64,000 nt of DNA. Source: Fistulifera solaris. Its lineage: Eukaryota > Bacillariophyta > Bacillariophyceae > Naviculales > Stauroneidaceae. The notes under the pieces were generated by a model. The model saw only the letters and a program-made list of their open reading frames with translations. It was not told the DNA's origin and ran no database searches. Numbering within the stretch: the stretch's first letter is position 1; the number at the start of each line of letters is the position of its first letter. The position numbers and the translations under genes are program-made. The stretch is from positions 2,356,001 to 2,420,000 of the forward strand of contig AP026164.1 in NCBI GenBank assembly GCA_030295235.1, read 5' to 3'. Below are positions 31,876 through 43,204 of the stretch, one piece after another.

Positions 31876-34800
31876 ATGACAGATGATTTCGAATTCGACG
31901 ACTTTGACGACGACGACGACGACGATGATGATGATGATGACAGAGGGCGCAATTTTCATGCAAAAGAAGAAAAGAAGATTGAGCTTACGTCGCACATGAA
32001 GCCCACGGCGGGTCCGAAGAGACGTGTCAATTTGAACCGTGACAGGATTCCGGAAGGAAGTAGTGAGGTTGAATCATCGTCGCCGTCACTTATTTCTTCT
32101 GTCGGCCACAAGCATTCATTGATTGACGATTCGGGGAACCAGAAATGCAGCCAAACAAGCCGAGAATACAATCCTAACTTGACAACAAATGAAGAAAGCT
32201 CAGAGCATTCCATGACATGTGGGCCACCTTTCGATGACGAGTCACAATCGCAATTCACTTTGTCGCCCGGCAAACGAGTTCATTTTTCCAACAAAGATGA
32301 CGTTTCACATGCTGATTCTTTCAATAATCTGAACGATGCTCCTACCGATAGCGGGGCGTCCGATCTTTCCGTCAGTCAAAGTACCAAGGATCCCATCGAA
32401 TCGATTTCCACCAAATCCACTTCGTCCGGCGCCAACACACAATCGCAATCGACGGAAGTTTCCTCGACACGGAAATCACAGACGGCGGAAGCCTCGTCTA
32501 CTCAACAATCTTCGTGGCAAGGTAATGAGCCGGGCACGTATCCACGAGACACGAAGCGATCACCCGTCAAGACTGACAATGGGGGGAAACGATCCAAGGG
32601 TTCAAGAGACAAAGCGTGGATGAAGGAGCTCGATGACCATCCAGAAAAGCCGCGAAAGAGGCGAATTGTGGCGCGTCCACTCTTTGAAAGGCACAACCTT
32701 ATCGGGTCAATCGGACGAAGTTCTCAGTCGCTACGGGAGGCCGGCAGCTCTCAACTGTTACATGATGAATTTGTACACATGTGCGGCACTTTAGAAAGAA
32801 GCCTGTCACCCAGAGGTCCGGATCAAGAACAGTTAGAGGTAGCTTCGCAATTGCTGCATCTCTTGTCAACACTAGAAAATCGCCGCGCCCTATTCTTGGA
32901 GGGTCAGGTTATACGAAAAGGGGAAGACTCACCTCTGGAAGCTCTTTTGAATTTGATCGGAACGCTCGACGATCTCAATGCTTTGGAGTTGAAGGATTCG
33001 GAAAACAATCTGGTAGTGAAGCGTAGTGATAGCAAATCTCAACAGTTTTTGGATACAATGGGCATGATTGTGTATTTGTTGGCTTTTGACTGCACGGTCT
33101 CCGATGAGGGTATTTCGGAAGCTTCGGCGCGCAACGCTCGAGATATCCGTCACGAGATTATAGCTCACCCTAATGCTTTGAGAGGAATACTCTGTCTTAT
33201 AAGAATCGATCCCATAGTGTCCAGCTTAAGAGCGAATAATGCAGAAGCTTGCGGTGGTGTACAAAACATGCCCTTCGAATCGTCTCCAGGGAACTCTTCA
33301 TCTGGAAGCGTCGCGGCCTCGACAGTTTCGTCTTCACATTCCGTTGCAGACCCCACAAAGATGGGCCGTTTCCGAAAAAGAAGGCGGCAGCTGTTTAATG
33401 ACGAATTGTGTCCCGTTCCTGAACAAGCTGTTGCGGAGGCACCTGGAACGTCGAATAGGACGGGAAGGAAGTTTGTACCCGATTCGACGAGAAAAAGTGA
33501 TGACGATTCGGAATTTGATTTTGATGATACGCCACCCAAGAAACAAACCACGCCGGTCAAACAAAAGCTGGATAAAATAAGTTCACGTGTCATTGACTCG
33601 CTCCCCTCTCCAAGTTCGACAGCCGACACGACACCAATGCATACCTGTTCGATTCCTATATTACCCGAGCATCGAATCGTAGGGGATGCTTCACATTCGA
33701 TTCCGCTGATCGCACTTGGTAGAATCGTTAGCGGAAAAACGGAATGGTGCGAGAAATCCTGTTTGGATATGGAAGTTTCCAACGAACACGCCAGAGAGTT
33801 TGGCGCCAATTCATCTCTTCGCGAACCCAACCCCGATGAGGAGGGACTAGAAGATGACGACAATCCACTTCTTCAAACCAACAATTTGCTGGGAAAAAGC
33901 GGGTGCCTCCCTCTTCTGTCACGAGCGCTATGTGAAACTCTCGCAGCGATTCTCTGGGTACTCGACAAGCGCTATCCTTGTCGGCCGTGCATTTCCTATC
34001 TATACGACAAATTTTCCTCACTCACGGCTTTGGTGGATGATGCTTGTCTGATGAACGACGGGAACCGTGAGCAGCTCTGTCGAGAAGGGTATGCGTCGGA
34101 ATTCGACTGCAGCCTTGTGGCTAGTCTAACGTCGTTTCTTCGGGTGCTGCACAACAAGAACCTGATTTTTTGATGGAAGGGCCAATTTCAAAAATAGGAT
34201 ATGGGACGAAATGGTACTAGAAACACTTCGGTCGTTAACGAGCTTGACACACGAAAATAATTATGCAGCAAAGGAAATATTGAAGAGGAAGCTAAAGAGT
34301 CGATTTGATAAAGAGAATATTGACGAGACGTCTTTGGAAGTCATTTCGAAAGTTTTACATGCTGCCGCTTCTCGAGGTACAAACCCCGATGCTTATTCCT
34401 CCCAGAACAAAAAGATTCGATACGACTCCGTTATCTTTTGTTTGAATATCCTTACGAACTGCATGGAAAGTAGCGTGGGTTTAAATCTGTCCACGTCGCT
34501 TTTATTGGTCACGGTTCCAGTCAAGACGAATGGGCCTGTAATTAGATCCAGCGATACGACAAGCTTTATCAGTTGGCTGACCCAATGGCTTGTTGGGCAA
34601 ACGGAAAGCTTTCGCGACGCAATATGCGCGTTTGGATCGGAGTCGACACATTCCCAGAAAAGGTTAGAGGCCAGCGAGAACGACCAGCTGGTCACAGCCG
34701 GCAACGGCATTGTTTTACTTGCATCCATTCTAGCGCTCTCGGCCGACAACCCAACGAGTTCCCCCGATACCTTCAAACAAAGCGTTCACGATTTGATTTT

Positions 34801-35011
34801 GACCAATCTACCCGGAAATGACTACCAATCCAAAGTTTTGTTTGTGAAGAATCTCCTGACTGTGTTCTGTAACTTTTATCAAGTCTCCATCGGGGATCTG
34901 AGTGTTGCCGTCACGGGCCCTGTCAAGGCATTGATCCGAAAATTGGATAATCTATCACTTCCCGCCTCAAAGCGTTTGTTGACCGATTCTTGTGCATATT
35001 TGTCTTTGTAG
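31876..35011 (+). CDS. WAPL: WAPL-like cohesin release factor
   Basis: About 1044 residues, single exon. The N-terminus is acidic (DDFEFDDFDDDDDD), then a long Ser/Thr/Lys-rich region likely disordered. From about residue 270 it has WAPL-domain features: SQSLREAGSSQLLHDEFVHM, LEVASQLLHLLS, ALLNLIGTLDDL; then helical repeats with SLTSFLRVLHNKN and MVLETLRSLTSLTHENNYAA, and the C-terminal helical repeats (LLASILALSADNPTSSP, FVKNLLTVFCNFYQVSIGDL). WAPL opens cohesin at the SMC3-kleisin gate in the nucleus. One base too many in the T-run 34166-34171 splits the ORF; corrected it is 1045 codons. The start was chosen at the acidic MTDDFEF; a frame extension of ten residues begins at 31846. Confidence 0.85.
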
Positions 35012-35430
35012 GATTGGACGGAACTTGTGTGGGTCTATCATTTGGTGAAGCAAGCAAACATGTCCGCAATGACGTCTAATATGATCGTGCTCGAACTTTG
35101 GCTGTGGAAGTGGCCTCATTTTGCCGAAGCATTGCGTCATGACGTGAAGAATGTCGTCGGTGTAAACGCGGCGGTATGCATGGTGGAAAGTTGTGTGACG
35201 AGAAAAAAATTGAATTGCAAAAAGTGGAACGACTGTGCAAGTGTATCGTGCCTTGTTGGGCGATCCGAGCGATGAAGATACGCAAGCGAATCTACGCAAA
35301 ATGCAAAGGCAAGTTCGATTGTTATCTCATTGCCAGGTCATCCCCGAGATGATCGGAATGACAAATGTCGGCGCTGGGTTGGCTCCTCCAGCCAAACGGC
35401 TATTTCTGTCATACCGACAAGACCGGTGAT
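35012..35430 (+). CDS. Unresolved open frames downstream of WAPL
   Basis: Several short overlapping frames; the best (35235-35429) reads VYRALLGDPSDEDTQANLRK and looks helical. An adjoining frame reads KKIELQKVERL just before it. This could be a small gene with frame breaks or a decayed remnant. No family recognised, and no start codon can be fixed. Confidence 0.2.
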
Positions 35431-35825
35431 GACGACGGTTTTAACGACGGAAAACGCTCAGAAATGTCTACGACAAAATAAGCCGGGCTACTAGAGATGG
35501 TTTCGACGAGCGTCGTCACGTGCAATATCCAGCCCGCGGGCGATATGTCTTTTTCGGCATTGCACAAAAAAAACGCTACGGTCGCATGCATTGCCTGTGA
35601 ATTTGATGTACCTTCTATCGACGATTATTCCAAGTAATTTACTCATTTTTCAAGCTTTGATAGTTGACTACCAAATAATATTTTTACAAAAAGCTTTATT
35701 TCAATACCTGGTATCATTATTTCTGCATTTATGCATTTATTCATTTATTCTTTAGATCCGCAGCTGGCTGGAAACTGGAAAGTCAGCTTGCCTTTTGCGA
35801 GCCTTTTTTCTTGCTTCCCTCTCCA

Positions 35826-35976
35826 TCTGTGAATGCGGTGTTTTTACGTATTCAGAAAATCTGGAGACGTTGTGTTTTTACGTTTCCAGAAAATCTGGAT
35901 ATGTTGTGATAAACATTCCCAGAAAATCTGGAAACGTAGTTTTTTCTAATTCACAGAAAATCTGTGTATGCGGTGT
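35826..35976 (+). repeat. 34-bp tandem array with hairpin-forming junctions
   Basis: Units at 35826, 35860, 35894 (33 bp), 35927, and a partial one at 35961. Each begins TCTG and ends CAGAAAA, so every junction is CAGA-AAA-TCTG flanked by complementary bases. Confidence 0.85.
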
Positions 35977-36021
35977 AGTAGCTGCGGGCTAATTGACTAC
36001 CGTACCAGTACCGGGGAAGGA

Positions 36022-36086
36022 CGTTAAAATTCTGCCTCCCAGTACAAGGTTCTACGTAGCGTCCACGACGAGGCAGAATTTTAACG
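36022..36086. repeat. 17-bp perfect inverted repeat
   Basis: CGTTAAAATTCTGCCTC at 36022-36038 and its exact reverse complement at 36070-36086, loop 31 bp. Similarity continues imperfectly outward to CCGGGG on both sides. Confidence 0.9.
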
Positions 36087-36350
36087 CCGTTTCCGGGGTC
36101 AGTACGAACCGTTGCGTAGACGTTACTTCGAAGCCAAAACGCAATCACAGTCGTTCGAAAATTCGCCAACCGTACCTGGTACTGGCACCTGGTACTGGTA
36201 CCAACATACCGAATAAATTCCATTTCCATTGATTTTAGTATCATCATCCAGCGACTCAATCTGTTGGAATCAAAAGAAATGGCAGTATACTAGTAAGTCA
36301 AAGGATACGACTAAGAAGAAAAGGATCTACAAGTCTGAAGATGCTAGAAG

Positions 36351-38065
36351 ATGGTGAAACAAGATGATGATGATTCATTCAACGACGACGATGTGACACT
36401 CATTCCTGTGCCATCGTCGCTCTTGGCCCTTTCAATGGTGCCCCTTCTAATGATCGCGATTGTTTCGTATCACATGAATCTGGGATTGGAAGCTTCCATT
36501 CTATGGGGAACCGTACGATCCTTTGTGCAATTGTTAATTTTGAGTGCCATCTTGCAGCCAATCTTTTTTTTGGGGACAAGACCATCCCTGGGTGGTTCTC
36601 ACCTACCTTTTCTTTATGGTTCTCCTTGCGTCGTACGAAGCAACCAGTCGGTCTTCATATCATTTTCAAAAGGTCTTTGGATATATTTTCTTGGCCGTTG
36701 CATGGAATACCACTGTGGTTTCGCTCTTTGCCTTTGCAATCATTCTACAACCCAAGCCGTTGTGGGATCCCCAATACGTCATTCCGATTGTCGGCATGCT
36801 GCTGGGCAATGGTATCACCGGCATCAGCTTGGCGTTGAATAGTATTACCAGCAGTTTTGTCGAACAATCCTTGGAAATCGAACTGTACCTGTCGTTCGGC
36901 GCTTCCCCCACCGAAGCGTGTCAACGCCTCGTGCGCGACGCGATTCGTGTCAGTACGACACCCATGTTGAATTCCATGGCCGTCATCGGATTGGTGTCGA
37001 TCCCCGGCATGATGACGGGACAAATTTTGGCGGGATCGTCCGTGATGGAAGCCGCTCGCTATCAAATGCTCATACTGTATCTCATTGCGGTCACCGTCTT
37101 TGGGACAGTGCTTAGTGAAATATGGTTGGTGCAGAGAATCGCCTTTGACCGCCAGGTACAAGTATTGCGGCCAAGATTCTTGTTTCCGAAACGGTCCGCA
37201 TTTCACAATATCCAATCATTTCTGAAAAGTGTATTGAAACGAAAGGAGAAATCAACGTTGCAGCGTTTGAACCAAAAAATACCAATCCGCCCGACTATCG
37301 ATCTATTTCAGGATCGTCGGAAATCTCATCCAATACGACGATTGAATTTATTCGGGCGGTAGATCGCTCTGTAGACGATGACGAGAAACAAGTAAGCCTT
37401 TTGTCATTTCAAGGACTTACTCAAAGTATAGAAAGGACAGAAAAAGATCCCTTGGTATTGTTTCACCGAATTTCTCACACAATCCATTACGGTGATATTG
37501 TGTTTGTCGTGGCATCCAGTGGTGCTGGTAAATCCACCCTCTTACGAATGTTATCCAAACTGATTCCCACCGATGCCAGCAATCGTATCCTGTTGGAGGG
37601 ACGTTCGACGTATTCTCCCGCTCTTTGGCGGAAAAGGATCCGCTACGTACGCCAGAACAAAGTTGATATTCCAGGCACGCCTCGCGATATGATTGTTCGC
37701 ATTCTGACATTTCAATCGTGGAAGATTTCGAGACAATCTATGCCATCGGCAACGCAGCAAAGGATCAGCTCGGTGTTACACTTTATGAGTGAGTTTGGCT
37801 TGGAGGAAGAATGCATCGATAAACTGTGGAAAGACCTTTCGGGTGGCGAGTCTCAAAGAGTCTACCTTGCAATCGCTCTGGCATCGCAGCCCGACATTTT
37901 ACTGTTAGACGAAAGCACCAGTGCTCTCGACCTGGATTCCAAGCTTTTGGTCGAACGCGTCCTGCTGAACATTGTCTCGGAAAAAGAATGGGTTTACTCT
38001 GGGTTACCCATGATACGGAACAAATTGATCGAATGACTTTCCCTCCAAAAAACATCTCAAGGTAA
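36351..38065 (+). CDS. Single-chain ABC transporter: UPF0014/FetB permease fused to FetA-like ATPase
   Basis: About 571 residues. Permease part (about 20-260): LALSMVPLLMIAIVSY, GTVRSFVQLLILSAIL, VVLTYLFFMVLLASYEA, GMLLGNGITGISLALN, ATP-coupling stretch ELYLSFGASPTEACQ, LNSMAVIGLVSIPGMMTGQIL. ATPase part (about 350-571): Walker A SSGAGKST, signature LSGGESQRV, Walker B ILLLDESTSALD, switch His WVTHD. In bacteria these are FetB and FetA (iron export); in plants STAR2/ALS3 and STAR1 (aluminium tolerance), always two chains. Here one frame runs through both via a Ser/Asp-rich linker. Three homopolymer breaks: one base too many at 36564-36571, one missing at 37237-37239 and 37981-37985. Corrected it is 572 codons. 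The substrate (metal, UDP-glucose or other) is unknown. Confidence 0.85.
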
Positions 38066-38126
38066 CTCTTCGAGTTAGCCATCAATACTTCATAACATGA
38101 TAATTTTTATGATGTAAAGCGTTTGC

Positions 38127-39373
38127 TTATAAATTAAAAAGCTCATCTTCGTCGAAGGAACCGTCCGAATCGATAGATGGATCCATCGCGTTCATCGCAA
38201 TCTGGCCGGACAATCTCAAATCGATTTCTTCAATCAACCCAGTCGCCATAACATTTAACACAAGTTGAGCATTGTACGCCCCACGCAAACTTGGTCGTTG
38301 TAATTCATTTACCACTCCAATCGTCAAGCCCATTCCAAACACAAGAAAGGACAGATACCAGGATTGTACAGCTAAAATTTCGCTGCCACCAATTGTTTGG
38401 GAACCGGCGCCCAACAGCGGAAACGTAAATAACACAATAGCAAATAAAGTCCACAATAAAGGCATATGCAATTCCGGAAGTTTGCGCTGCAAAGCACCGA
38501 GACGCTGTGCTCGTGCCTGACGCAATGAGCGAACGGTTTGATAAATGATCGAAGGCTCACCGACACTGGTTAGATACAAAATGTCCTCCAAAGGATCATC
38601 CGACGGTGGCGCCGAGATCATGACCGCTGGATCCGCTGTGGTGAATTGGGTCAAATCTTCGTGCACATACGTGTGCATACAAAACAGCATGCGGCTGTAC
38701 AATTCTTTTCTGCCTTGAGAGACCAAGGCAATTTGTTCGAGTAACGATTTGGCCATGGTCACTTCTGCGAATAATGCCAAGTAGATTGCTTCTTGTTGTT
38801 GATACTAAGGAAGAAAAAGATAAGTAACCAAAGTCGTGTTGTTGATGAAACGTGCCGTGTATATGTTCGCTTACCATAAAGTAGTACGTCTGACCCAGAA
38901 GAAGCGCAAAGACGAGACCCGACGTCGTCAAAATGTTTTGAATGAATTGCGAAGCATCTTGTGCTACCACCGCAAAGACGCCGGAATCATCAATCCAATT
39001 CGCCAAGACCATAGCAATCGCCGAATACGTTACTTTGGCACTCGCTGCCAGTCCCAGAGAAGGAAGTACCACGCGTAAAATGGTCACCCAATTGACAAAA
39101 TTTTGCAATTGATCGGGACGGTCTTCCACATTGGTCAAATATGCCGCCGTACTTTCGTATAAATTATTGTAGTCTACATTGAGAGACGATGTTCCGATTG
39201 GGCTTGGGTCGGAAGAGACTCGAGAGAAGCGACGGACGCGACTGTTACTGTTGGTGGTGAATACGAAAAAGATTTTCTGAGCCGTCGATCGCGATCTCCC
39301 CAGTGTGGCAAACGCAAATGACTTTTTCTACGGACGCCGCCGCGCTGAAGAGAAATAACGCAAAGAAATTCAT
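38127..39373 (-). CDS. Plastid-targeted bestrophin-like (DUF4239) membrane protein
   Basis: About 391 residues in exons 38875-39373 and 38127-38804 (70-nt intron). The leader MNFFALFLFSAAAS plus FAFATLGRSRS fits a diatom bipartite plastid signal with an A-F cleavage motif. Mature part: membrane helices SGLVFALLLGQTYYFM, then YQQQEAIYLALFAEV (the DUF4239 signature), and LLWTLFAIVLFTFPLLGAG and WYLSFLVFGMGLTIGVVNEL near the C-terminus, ending in an acidic tail. The fold relates to bestrophin anion channels; an ion-channel role in a plastid membrane is inference. The T-run at 39323-39327 is one base too long and hides the leader; corrected the ORF is 392 codons. Tail-to-tail with the ABC transporter, 61 bp apart. 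Confidence 0.75.
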
Positions 39374-40517
39374 TTCTTCTTTGTTGTAGAAAAAGAGAGA
39401 AGTAAGAACAGAGAGCAAGAATTACCGGAAGGACTTGCTAAAAGAGTGTGCATTTTGTTATGCTTCTTGTCATTGTCGGCATCTCTCGTTTGTTTTGTTT
39501 TTTGTTGCCGCGACTGTCCGTCGTCCAAAAAACATGTGACAATACCTGTACGACAGAGAGGCTCAGCGTACAATTCTATAAAGGTTGTATTGCGTATTGC
39601 ATTACGTAGTATATGTAAATTGAAAAATAATACTCCGTATTCAATCACGAATAAGGTTCTGAATTTAAGCAGGCATCATGACGTCCGGAGACGGCAAGAA
39701 CACCTGTAAAGTTTTGAAGCAGAAGGCATAAACGACTTCCTTGAACAAGACATAAGCCTTGTCTGATAATTAGGTCAATATTCTTTCAAATGAAAACTCG
39801 TTTTCCCTATTATCTCAAGCAGTTGTGTTGAGAAATGTGCTGGTAATGGTAAGTGAACTTAAAGGAATTAACCATACAGAAAGTCAATAGTGGCAAGTTG
39901 CAAACAAACGATCAGTCCTACTGAATACTGAATGGTATCTGGTGATTTGGTGATCGAGACGTGTGTCTCCATTGGAGTAGAAAAACTGGACATTTTACTC
40001 GACAAATCACACTGACAACAGGCAAGGCATACTAGTATATTAGTAAAAAATATACTCCTTAATACAGATCATTTTCTAGTGGTCGATGATTCAAACGTGA
40101 AACAGGAAATAAGTTCAGTTTCTAAGATGTTAGTGATTTGTGACCAATTTTGCAGAGACTTGTCCCGAGCATCTGAATTTGAACAAGAAAATTTTGAATA
40201 AGAAGCTGAAACTGGATGCATTGATAATATTATACATTGTACTTGCCTATCTTAAGAATAGTAGATCATTCGTTTCGATTTCTATTTAAGGTTGCAGATC
40301 GCATCATTGCTTCGAAAACCTACACTTCACGCTATACAGTCCATTTCAAATGCAATGGACTAATTTTGTTTCCGGTGCTGTCAATTGTCAACATTTCCGG
40401 CATGCCTTTTCGTTCTCATTTCAATCCAAAGTCAACAACAATAAAAGTTTCCTTTTTTTGTAAGTTAACAAGAACGTGCAGAGAACACATTGTAAGCGCA
40501 ACGAGCTACTGATCAAG
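39374..40517. other. Intergenic region
   Basis: No gene found in 1.1 kb; A/T-rich with only short frames. One TACTCCGTA motif at 39631-39639. Confidence 0.5.
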
Positions 40518-42470
40518 ATGAGCGAAACAGCATGGCTTGATGACGACGAGGTAAACTTGTCGGCAAACGCATTCGCCGAGGGCGACTCCAGCTTCCAAGA
40601 TGTCCCTGACCGAAAAGCGGATTCTCCGACAGTTCATGAGTTTGAGCCGACCGAAGGTGTTACAGAGTTCGATGATTTACACCTCAATCAGGGACTGGAT
40701 GCAATCGTTCGTGTTGATTCGCAGCGCAAAAGGCGCCGGATTGGGGCCATTCCATTGTACTGCATCTTGATAGGTGTCATCGCCGTCGTTGCTATTACAA
40801 CGATGGGGATCATGCTTCCCAAGTCAAACAACAATGAGAGTAATGAGCCACTTACATTCACATCGAACGAAGAACAAGTCACCGAGATCCAAAAGGCCCT
40901 CGTAAAGCAAGGTGTTTTGAATGAGAATGATTCCGTGGAACCTGGTTCTCCTCAATACAAAGCAATACAGTTTGTCGCCGTTCATTCCGAATCGCTTTCT
41001 CGATCGGATTCGCCTTCACAAGAAATCAACTCGTATCCATTCATCGCACACTACGTTATCGCTCTGACGCTATACACGTTGCGCGGACCCTGGTTCACCA
41101 TTAATTCTCCGATTTGCTCATTGTTTCACAAGGAGGGCGAATCATTGTCTGGAATCCGTTGCGACGAAAAAGGACTTCCTACTTCCCTCAACTTAGGTAC
41201 GTAATCATTCTCTCTCGAACAGATCAATTCACAAAAAAACTCATACTATAAATTTGTTGGACTTGAAGATGGTCAAGCGCTTTCAGGACAACTTCCCACT
41301 GAACTTGGTCTGCTCACATCTGTACAGCACCTGACCTTTGTCAACAACTCTCTGGCTGGCACGATACCTTCTGAGCTGTGCAAACTTGATCAACTCGTGT
41401 CATTGAAGTTCGGTTGGAACAAGCTCCGCGGCACAGTTCCTGAATGCATGGGTCAAATGGAATCTCTCCAGCTGCTCAATCTCAATTTCAATGACCTGGG
41501 GGGCTCGCTTCCGGAGAGATCATTCCGAAATCTGCGTGAAATGTACATCAATTCCAACAACTTCACTCAGTCTCTCCCGGACTTGGTTGTAAACATGAGT
41601 AAGCTCGTAGGATTCTCCGCGCGCGACAACAACTTTTATGGGAACGTCGGGTCCGCGTTCGATCGACACGCAGGAAGTTTGGTATTGCTTGATTTGGGCT
41701 CCAACAGACGATTGGACGGTCAATTTCCACAATCCCTTCTCACAAATGCGCCCCATCTCGAGTATTTGTCGGTAGGGAACAATGCTGTCGAAGGAAGACT
41801 GCCGTGGAATATTCCGCGGAATGACAAGCTCAAGGTCCTATCCGTTTACAGCAACAAAATGATGGGCATGATTCCTCCTTCCATCGCAAACTTGACTGCA
41901 TTGACTCAGTTCATCGCTTCCGATAATCAATTTAGTGGCCCACTGCCGTCGAAACTCCCGACGGACCTAGTGGCGCTGTTTTTGAGTGGAAACCCCTTCT
42001 CTCCAGGACCGATTCCACAAGCATGGGCATCCTTACAACGCATGGTAGCATTTCGTATGCGAAGAACACGTCGAAACGGTAGCCTGCCTGCATGGGTGGG
42101 ACAAAATTGGACCGAGCTTGCTTTATTTGATATCGGCGCCAACAATTTCGAAGGTACCATTCCTGCTTCTTGGGGCAAGCTGCCGCAGCTCGAGTATTTG
42201 TTCCTTAATGGAAATGCGCAAGTTTCAGGGGGTGTTCCAGAATCGTTTGATAAATCTAGTCTGAAGAAAATCATTATGTATCAGACAAAGGTTACGGGGA
42301 ACTGGGAGTTCATCTGCCCTAAAACAGAACCCCAACCTGCTGTTCTTGGCACGCATATCGACAAATGCTCGTGTTGCGTGTTATGTGATGAGTGGACATG
42401 TGCTAAAGAGTTCATGGATCAAACCGACAAGACTGTGGATTGGGTGTACCGTCACTATTGGGGCGTCTAA
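40518..42470 (+). CDS. Type II membrane LRR protein, paralogue 1
   Basis: 626 residues in exons 40518-41196 and 41269-42470 (72-nt intron), unbroken. Acidic cytosolic N-terminus (1-75), membrane segment (IPLYCILIGVIAVVAITTMGI), then a long outer part: helical stalk, a cap region (YVIALTLYTLRGPW...), and about ten plant-type repeats (LSGQLPTELGLLTSVQHL, LAGTIPSELCKL, LRGTVPECMGQMESL, MMGMIPPSIANLTAL, FEGTIPASWGKLPQL). It ends with a Cys cluster (CSCCVLCDEWTC). No kinase follows, so it is a binding or adhesion protein rather than a receptor kinase. Ligand unknown. The intron lies exactly where the LRR domain begins, as in the next gene. Confidence 0.88.
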
Positions 42471-43204
42471 TTGTTTCTTGGGGATTCTTATAGTAGCTGT
42501 ACTGGGCGCTTTAAAGATAATGGTCGATTTTGTGTTGTTAGTTGTTACAAATGCGCTCCGCGCTCTCTACTTTGTAGAAAGACATCGATCGTGTGCAACA
42601 TTCGTGTCGCCAGCCCGTTGGTGCTCTCGCACTGGTATTTCTATAACTATGCACAGAACACCCACAATACCCTGAGTCCTGAGTCCCGTAAAGGGTTGTA
42701 GTAGTTTATACTACGTAGTTTATACTCCTAGTAAATAGGGAGAGAATGATGAATTGATATTTCTTTCTTACAGAACCTCTCAATTGCATGCCAAATGACC
42801 AATGCTCTCCGCGACTCATAAGCGATATCAGAAACGTGCTATTTCTAAAATAGGCATTTGTGATATAAGCCGACCTTTCAAGTATTGGTGATGAAGTAGT
42901 CGTGGCACGGACCAAATTAATATTTGGGCGACGAACAAAATTGTATCGTGTTGGGCTTCTACCTTGAGATATGTCTGTAGTAACATTTCTACGTAGGGTC
43001 TTTGTGCACTCCGCAGAAATTAGTCCGATGCCCGCGACGATCGATCCGTTCGTTTCAATTTTCTTCTATACAAGAGCCCGCTCTTTCTCATCGCGCACCC
43101 TCAAAACGGTCGTTTGTTCTGCAGCAACTGAGAAGATTCAAACTACCGAAGCAGTTGCTTACTATTTAACTAAGAAACAGCTAAAAGAAGAATAACAAGG
43201 CACC
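42471..43204. other. Intergenic region between LRR paralogues
   Basis: No gene seen. A short duplication ACTACGTAGTTTATACT/C lies near 42701-42728. Confidence 0.5.

Larger units (their letters stand above)
35430..36350. other. Repeat-rich intergenic region
   Basis: No supported gene. It holds the 34-bp tandem array, the 17-bp inverted repeat and TACCTGGTA motifs at 35705-35713 and 36173-36181. Confidence 0.6.

Noticed and set aside
35826-35976. CRISPR-like array
   Set aside because: Units are contiguous with no unique spacers, and the DNA is eukaryotic.
36351-38065. Recent bacterial contamination carrying a fetAB operon
   Set aside because: Flanked by clear diatom genes, one fused frame, no bacterial ribosome-binding sites, and base use like the neighbours.
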